NCBI RefSeq assembly: GCF_000157895.3
Contig: NC_022663.1
Span: 124,001-188,000 of the forward strand
Source: Mycobacterium kansasii ATCC 12478
Lineage (GTDB): Bacteria > Actinomycetota > Actinomycetes > Mycobacteriales > Mycobacteriaceae
DNA length: 64,000 bases
Direction of reading: 5' to 3'
The translations under genes and the position numbers were made by a program. The notes beneath the pieces are model-generated. The model saw only the letters and a program-made list of their open reading frames with translations. It was not told the DNA's origin and did no database searches. This document shows, one piece after another, positions 60,402 through 64,000 of this stretch (position 1 is its first letter; each line of letters starts with the position of its first letter).

Positions 60402-60607
60402 GCGCGGCAGCATAGCGACTGCAGGACCCCGCCGCAATTTGCCGCATTGGGTTATGCGCGGGATTCCCGCCGTTGGAGTTCTCGGCGCAGATTGGTTCTG
60501 CAGCGCTCGGCGCTCTTGATCGGGGGCGGCTGAGCGAGGTAGCGTAATGCCGGCAATTACGAAACGGGCAGTATCGTAATTGAGATCGCACGAAAGGATC
60601 AGCTTCG

Positions 60608-62536
60608 ATGCGCAGCGGGTACGCCGGGCTGCCGTTCACCACGTCCACCCCGGAGATCGCGTCCGCGCTCGAGGACGTCAGCATCCCTACGCTGTTGCTG
60701 TCGCTGGTCCATATCACCGGCGATCCCCGCTTCATCCGGGGCTTCAAGCCGATGGGGCTCTTCCTCAACGAAGTCCAGGGGTTCATGTCGGAGGAGGACA
60801 AGGCCCGTGCCCGCGCCGAAGCCCTCGCCGTGATCTCGCAGTATCGTGATCGCGGCTGCCCCGAACCCCAGCCGCTGAGCATCGACCTGATCCGGGAGAT
60901 GATGGATTGGGCGGCCTGCGAACACGTTCCCGACGACTACCTGCCGCTGGTGCTGGAAGAGATGGATCTCGACGGGGCCGACCCGCGCCGGCCGGGACCT
61001 ATCCCGTCCGAGTGCGCGGCTCAGCTGCCGGTGATCGTGATCGGCTGCGGGGAATCCGGCATTCTGGCCGGAATCCGATTGAAACAGGCCAACATTCCCT
61101 TCACCATCGTGGAAAAGAATGCCGGCCCCGGTGGAACATGGTGGGAGAACAGCTATCCCGGTGCCCGCGTGGACGTGGCGAACCATTTCTATTGTTACAG
61201 CTTCGAACCCAACAACGACTGGACACACTTCTTCGCCGAACAGGGCGAACTACAAGACTATTTCACGCAGGTCATGGACAAGTATGGCGTGGCCGAGCAC
61301 GTGCGGTGGAACACCGAAGCGCTGGCGGCCGAATGGGACGACGCCGAGGGCATGTGGAGTGTCTTGCTGGGCTCGCCCGACGGCCAGACCAGCGTGAGTG
61401 CGCGGGCTGTCATCACCGCGGTCGGTCAGCTGAATCGACCGCATATCCCGTCATTCGACGGCGCTGACACGTTCGAGGGGCCGTCGTTTCACTCCGCGGC
61501 CTGGGACCACTCCGTCGACGTGACCGGCAAGCGGGTTGCACTCGTCGGGGCAGGTGCCAGCGGCTTCCAGATCGCGCCGGCGATCGCCGGCGATGTCGAA
61601 CGTCTCACCGTCTTCCAGCGCACCGCCCAATGGATGTTCCCCAACCCGATGTATCACGACGAAGTGGGCGACGGGGTGCGCTGGGCGATGCGGCACCTGC
61701 CGTTCTATGGCCGGTGGTATCGATTCCTGCTGCTGTGGCCGGGAGCCGACAAGGGTCTCGACGCGGCGCGGACCGACCCGGATTACGCCGATCAGGACTA
61801 TGCCGTCAGCGAGATGAACGCCGCCGCCCGGATGATGTTCAGCCAATGGATTACCAGCCAGGTCGGCGATGACCACGAGCTGTTGGCCAAGGTGATGCCC
61901 GACTATCCGGCCACCGGTAAGCGGACTTTGCAGGACAACGGCAGCTGGCTGCAGACCCTGAAGCGGGACAACGTCGAACTCGTGCGCACGCCGATCCGGC
62001 GGATCACCCGCCACGGGATCGTCACCGAAGACGGCCGCGAATACGACGCCGACGTCATGGTGTATGCCACCGGGTTCCGTCATACCGACGTGCTGTGGCC
62101 GCTGAAGATCCTGGGCCGCAACGGGATTGACCTGCGCGAGAGGTGGGGCACCCGGCCCTGCGCCTACCTTGGCATCACGGTTCCGGACTTTCCCAACCTC
62201 TTCCTCATCTACGGGCCCGGAACTCATCTGGCCCATGGCGGCAGCTTGATCTTCCAGTCCGAACTCCAGATGCGCTACATCAATCGCTGCCTGGAACACC
62301 TGATCACCAGCAATGTGCATTCGATGGAGCCGACGGCCCAAGCCGCCGCTGACTGGCATCAGCGCACGCAGGCCGAAATCCGGCAGATGGTGTGGTCACA
62401 CCCGGCCGTCAAACACTCCTATTTCAAGAACGCCGACGGGGAAATCCACACTGTCAGCCCGTGGCGCCTGAGCCAGTACTGGGCCGCGGTACACGAACCG
62501 GACTGGTCTCAATTCGTGCTGCGACAAAGAAAGTGA
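60608..62536 (+). CDS. Baeyer-Villiger/flavin-containing monooxygenase with N-terminal extension
   Basis: A 642-aa FAD/NADPH monooxygenase. The Baeyer-Villiger fingerprint FEGPSFHSAAWDHS fits FxGxxxHxxxW. FAD loop VIGCGESGILAGIRL lies near 140-155, and the NADPH loop LVGAGASGFQIAPAI near 312. A ~135-residue N-terminal domain precedes the first loop, as in 4-hydroxyacetophenone monooxygenase. It probably inserts oxygen into a ketone; the following alcohol dehydrogenase could make or use that ketone. ATG 60608 has AAGGA upstream. Confidence 0.9.
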   Translation: MRSGYAGLPFTTSTPEIASALEDVSIPTLLLSLVHITGDPRFIRGFKPMGLFLNEVQGFMSEEDKARARAEALAVISQYRDRGCPEPQPLSIDLIREMMDWAACEHVPDDYLPLVLEEMDLDGADPRRPGPIPSECAAQLPVIVIGCGESGILAGIRLKQANIPFTIVEKNAGPGGTWWENSYPGARVDVANHFYCYSFEPNNDWTHFFAEQGELQDYFTQVMDKYGVAEHVRWNTEALAAEWDDAEGMWSVLLGSPDGQTSVSARAVITAVGQLNRPHIPSFDGADTFEGPSFHSAAWDHSVDVTGKRVALVGAGASGFQIAPAIAGDVERLTVFQRTAQWMFPNPMYHDEVGDGVRWAMRHLPFYGRWYRFLLLWPGADKGLDAARTDPDYADQDYAVSEMNAAARMMFSQWITSQVGDDHELLAKVMPDYPATGKRTLQDNGSWLQTLKRDNVELVRTPIRRITRHGIVTEDGREYDADVMVYATGFRHTDVLWPLKILGRNGIDLRERWGTRPCAYLGITVPDFPNLFLIYGPGTHLAHGGSLIFQSELQMRYINRCLEHLITSNVHSMEPTAQAAADWHQRTQAEIRQMVWSHPAVKHSYFKNADGEIHTVSPWRLSQYWAAVHEPDWSQFVLRQRK

Positions 62537-62546
62537 GCACTCCGAC

Positions 62547-63572
62547 ATGCGCACGGTAGTCATCGACGGGCCGGGAAGCGTCCGCGTCGATACCCGTCCG
62601 GACCCGGCGCTTACCGGGCCCGACGGAGTCATCGTCGCGGTGGGCGCTGCCGGCATCTGCGGTTCCGATCTGCACTTCTACGACGGCGAGTATCCACTTG
62701 CCGAGCCTGTCGCCCTCGGTCACGAGGCGGTCGGCACCGTCGTCGAAACCGGACCGCAGGTGCATACCGTCACGGTCGGCGACCAGGTCATGGTGTCCTC
62801 TGTGGCCGGTTGCGGCGGCTGCGAGGGTTGCGCCACCGGCGATCCGGCGATGTGTCGTTTGGGCCCACAGATTTTCGGCTCCGGCGCGCTGGGCGGCGCG
62901 CAGGCCGACCTGCTGGCAGTACCTGCCGCCGACTTCCAAGTGCTCAAGATTCCCGAGGGGATCACCACCGAGCAGGCGCTGCTGCTCACCGACAATCTCG
63001 CCACGGGATGGGCGGCCGCCCGCCGGGCCGATATTCCGTTCGGCGGCACGGTAGCGGTCATCGGCCTGGGTGCGGTGGGGCTGTGCGCGCTGCGCTGCGC
63101 GTTCCTCCAAGGCGCTGCAACGGTGTTCGCTGCGGATCGAGTCGACGGGCGGCTGCGCCGGGCCGCGCAATGGGGCGCGACGCCGGTCGGCTCGCCGGCG
63201 GTCGAGGCCGTTCTGGCCGCGACGGGTGGCCGTGGCGCCGACTCTGTGATCGACGCCGTCGGCACCGACGCATCACTCACGGACGCACTCAGCGCGGTGC
63301 GGCCCGGCGGCACCGTCTCGGTCGTCGGGGTCCATGACCTGCAGCCGTTTCCCCTTCCGGCGCTGGCGTGCCTGCTGCGCAGCATCACCCTGCGACTGAC
63401 GATTGCGCCGGTGCAGCGCACCTGGCCGGCGTTGATTGCGCTGCTTCAGTCCGGCCGTCTTGACGTGGATGGGATCTTCACCACCACACTGCCGTTGGAC
63501 GCAGCTGCCGAAGGCTATGCGATAGCGGGGTCCCGTTCGGGCGACAATGTGAAGGTGATGCTCAGGCCTTGA
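62547..63572 (+). CDS. Zinc-dependent alcohol dehydrogenase (Rv1895-like)
   Basis: A 341-aa MDR enzyme. Catalytic zinc ligands lie in CGSDLHFYDGEYPLAEPVALGHEAVG; structural-zinc Cys are in GCGGCEGCATGDPAMC. The NAD(P) loop reads VIGLGAVGLCALRCAFLQG. ATG 62547 lies 10 bp after the monooxygenase stop, so the pair is an operon: dehydrogenase and Baeyer-Villiger enzyme commonly act in sequence on a secondary alcohol. The position corresponds to Rv1895, and the end overlaps the convergent methyltransferase gene by 11 bp. Confidence 0.9.
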   Translation: MRTVVIDGPGSVRVDTRPDPALTGPDGVIVAVGAAGICGSDLHFYDGEYPLAEPVALGHEAVGTVVETGPQVHTVTVGDQVMVSSVAGCGGCEGCATGDPAMCRLGPQIFGSGALGGAQADLLAVPAADFQVLKIPEGITTEQALLLTDNLATGWAAARRADIPFGGTVAVIGLGAVGLCALRCAFLQGAATVFAADRVDGRLRRAAQWGATPVGSPAVEAVLAATGGRGADSVIDAVGTDASLTDALSAVRPGGTVSVVGVHDLQPFPLPALACLLRSITLRLTIAPVQRTWPALIALLQSGRLDVDGIFTTTLPLDAAAEGYAIAGSRSGDNVKVMLRP

Positions 63573-64000
63573 TAGCCGTGATGTATTGGGAGTGCATGAC
63601 ACGGTCGATCTTGACGTCCACATCGGGGGGTGTCATTCCATAGCCGGCCTGCAACTCGAGCGTGCTGCGGACCGGCTCGACGGCCCATCCGCGGGCGGCC
63701 AGCCATTGTGCCGGGTCGGTCTTGTCGTCATAGCTGAGCGCCGAGAAGTCCACTTCGCCGGACAGATTCACCCCCGGGTGGGTGGCTTCCAGAGCGGCGA
63801 GCTGTTGATGGTCAAGGCGGGTGCCCAAGGCGCCCACGGCAACCCGGCTGCCGGGCGCCGACAGTTCGTCGATTCTTGCAAAGAGTAGGTTTTGCGCGTC
63901 GCCGGTCAGGTACATCAAGAGCCCCTCCACCGACCAGGCGCTGGGCTGTCGCGGATCGAAGCCGGCGGCTTTGAGTGGCGTCGGCCAGTCGGCGCGCAGG
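63562..64000 (-). CDS. S-adenosylmethionine-dependent methyltransferase, 3' part (Rv1896c-like)
   Basis: The C-terminal ~145 residues of a protein whose start lies beyond the window. Read inward from the edge, LRADWPTPLKAAGFDP and PSAWSVEGLLMYLTGDAQNLLFARI are typical of the PPM1/TCMP-type methyltransferase family abundant in mycobacteria. The tail DVDVKIDRVMHSQYITAIKA closes the domain. The cofactor-binding N-terminus is outside the window. Substrate unknown. Converges with the dehydrogenase gene. Confidence 0.85.
   Translation of the reverse strand, partial: LRADWPTPLKAAGFDPRQPSAWSVEGLLMYLTGDAQNLLFARIDELSAPGSRVAVGALGTRLDHQQLAALEATHPGVNLSGEVDFSALSYDDKTDPAQWLAARGWAVEPVRSTLELQAGYGMTPPDVDVKIDRVMHSQYITAIKA

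Overview
The window is high-GC actinobacterial DNA from a Mycobacterium. Antigen 85B, Apa (45/47 kDa antigen), an RpfC-type resuscitation factor, CYP125- and CYP140-like P450s, LppE, bacterioferritin with IdeR boxes and oxyR-ahpC-ahpD are all present. Gene order follows the M. tuberculosis Rv1859-Rv1896c stretch (modC, apa, Rv1861, adhA, Rv1863c, then Rv1865c-Rv1877, cyp140, lppE, Rv1882c, Rv1883c, rpfC, fbpB, Rv1891-Rv1896c). Several accessory insertions show that it is a different, probably non-tuberculous, slow-grower-like species. Rv-number correspondences come from recalled family and synteny knowledge, not from a search.

Region 1 (1-4490): the end of one and all of two more tandem paralogous receptor Ser/Thr kinases, each with a cytosolic kinase domain, one transmembrane helix and a Cys-containing two-lobed outer domain. 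Both complete copies seem to be read from leaderless promoters. The array sits directly before modC, where modAB would be expected. Region 2 (4769-13190): modC, apa, a small membrane protein, adhA, a CPBP protease-like protein and a MOSC protein, then an accessory flavin/hemerythrin/TetR cluster. Region 3 (13195-15868): a phosphoketolase gene whose 3' end runs into five 62-bp tandem repeats. Region 4 (15914-29107): Rv1865c-Rv1873-like metabolic genes, including a fused double CoA-transferase, a thiolase-like protein without the usual Cys, and an unusual fusion of a Rossmann domain with a PEP-synthase-like linker domain.

Region 5 (29117-34272) handles oxidative stress and iron. Intact oxyR is divergent from ahpC-ahpD with a perfect OxyR palindrome over its start codon, and bfd and bfrA flank tandem IdeR boxes. 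Region 6 (34345-43255): two tandem drug-efflux MFS proteins that each carry a cytosolic winged-helix tail, then accessory genes. One encodes an unknown protein ending in a natural His6 tail, and another a possible LpqS-like secreted His-rich protein. Region 7 (43256-57200): the cyp140-lppE-rpfC-fbpB backbone, an accessory YceI, alcohol dehydrogenase and CYP125-like block, and the Rv1891-Rv1894c-like genes.

Region 8 (57312-64000): a steroid-dehydrogenase-like SDR, an orphan radical SAM protein, and a small AT-richer gene whose product carries the active-site framework of eukaryotic ADP-ribosyl cyclase (CD38/Aplysia cyclase). A Baeyer-Villiger monooxygenase, an alcohol dehydrogenase and a truncated methyltransferase follow. 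The CD38-like gene is the most novel item in the window. No tRNA, rRNA, CRISPR array or intact insertion sequence was seen.
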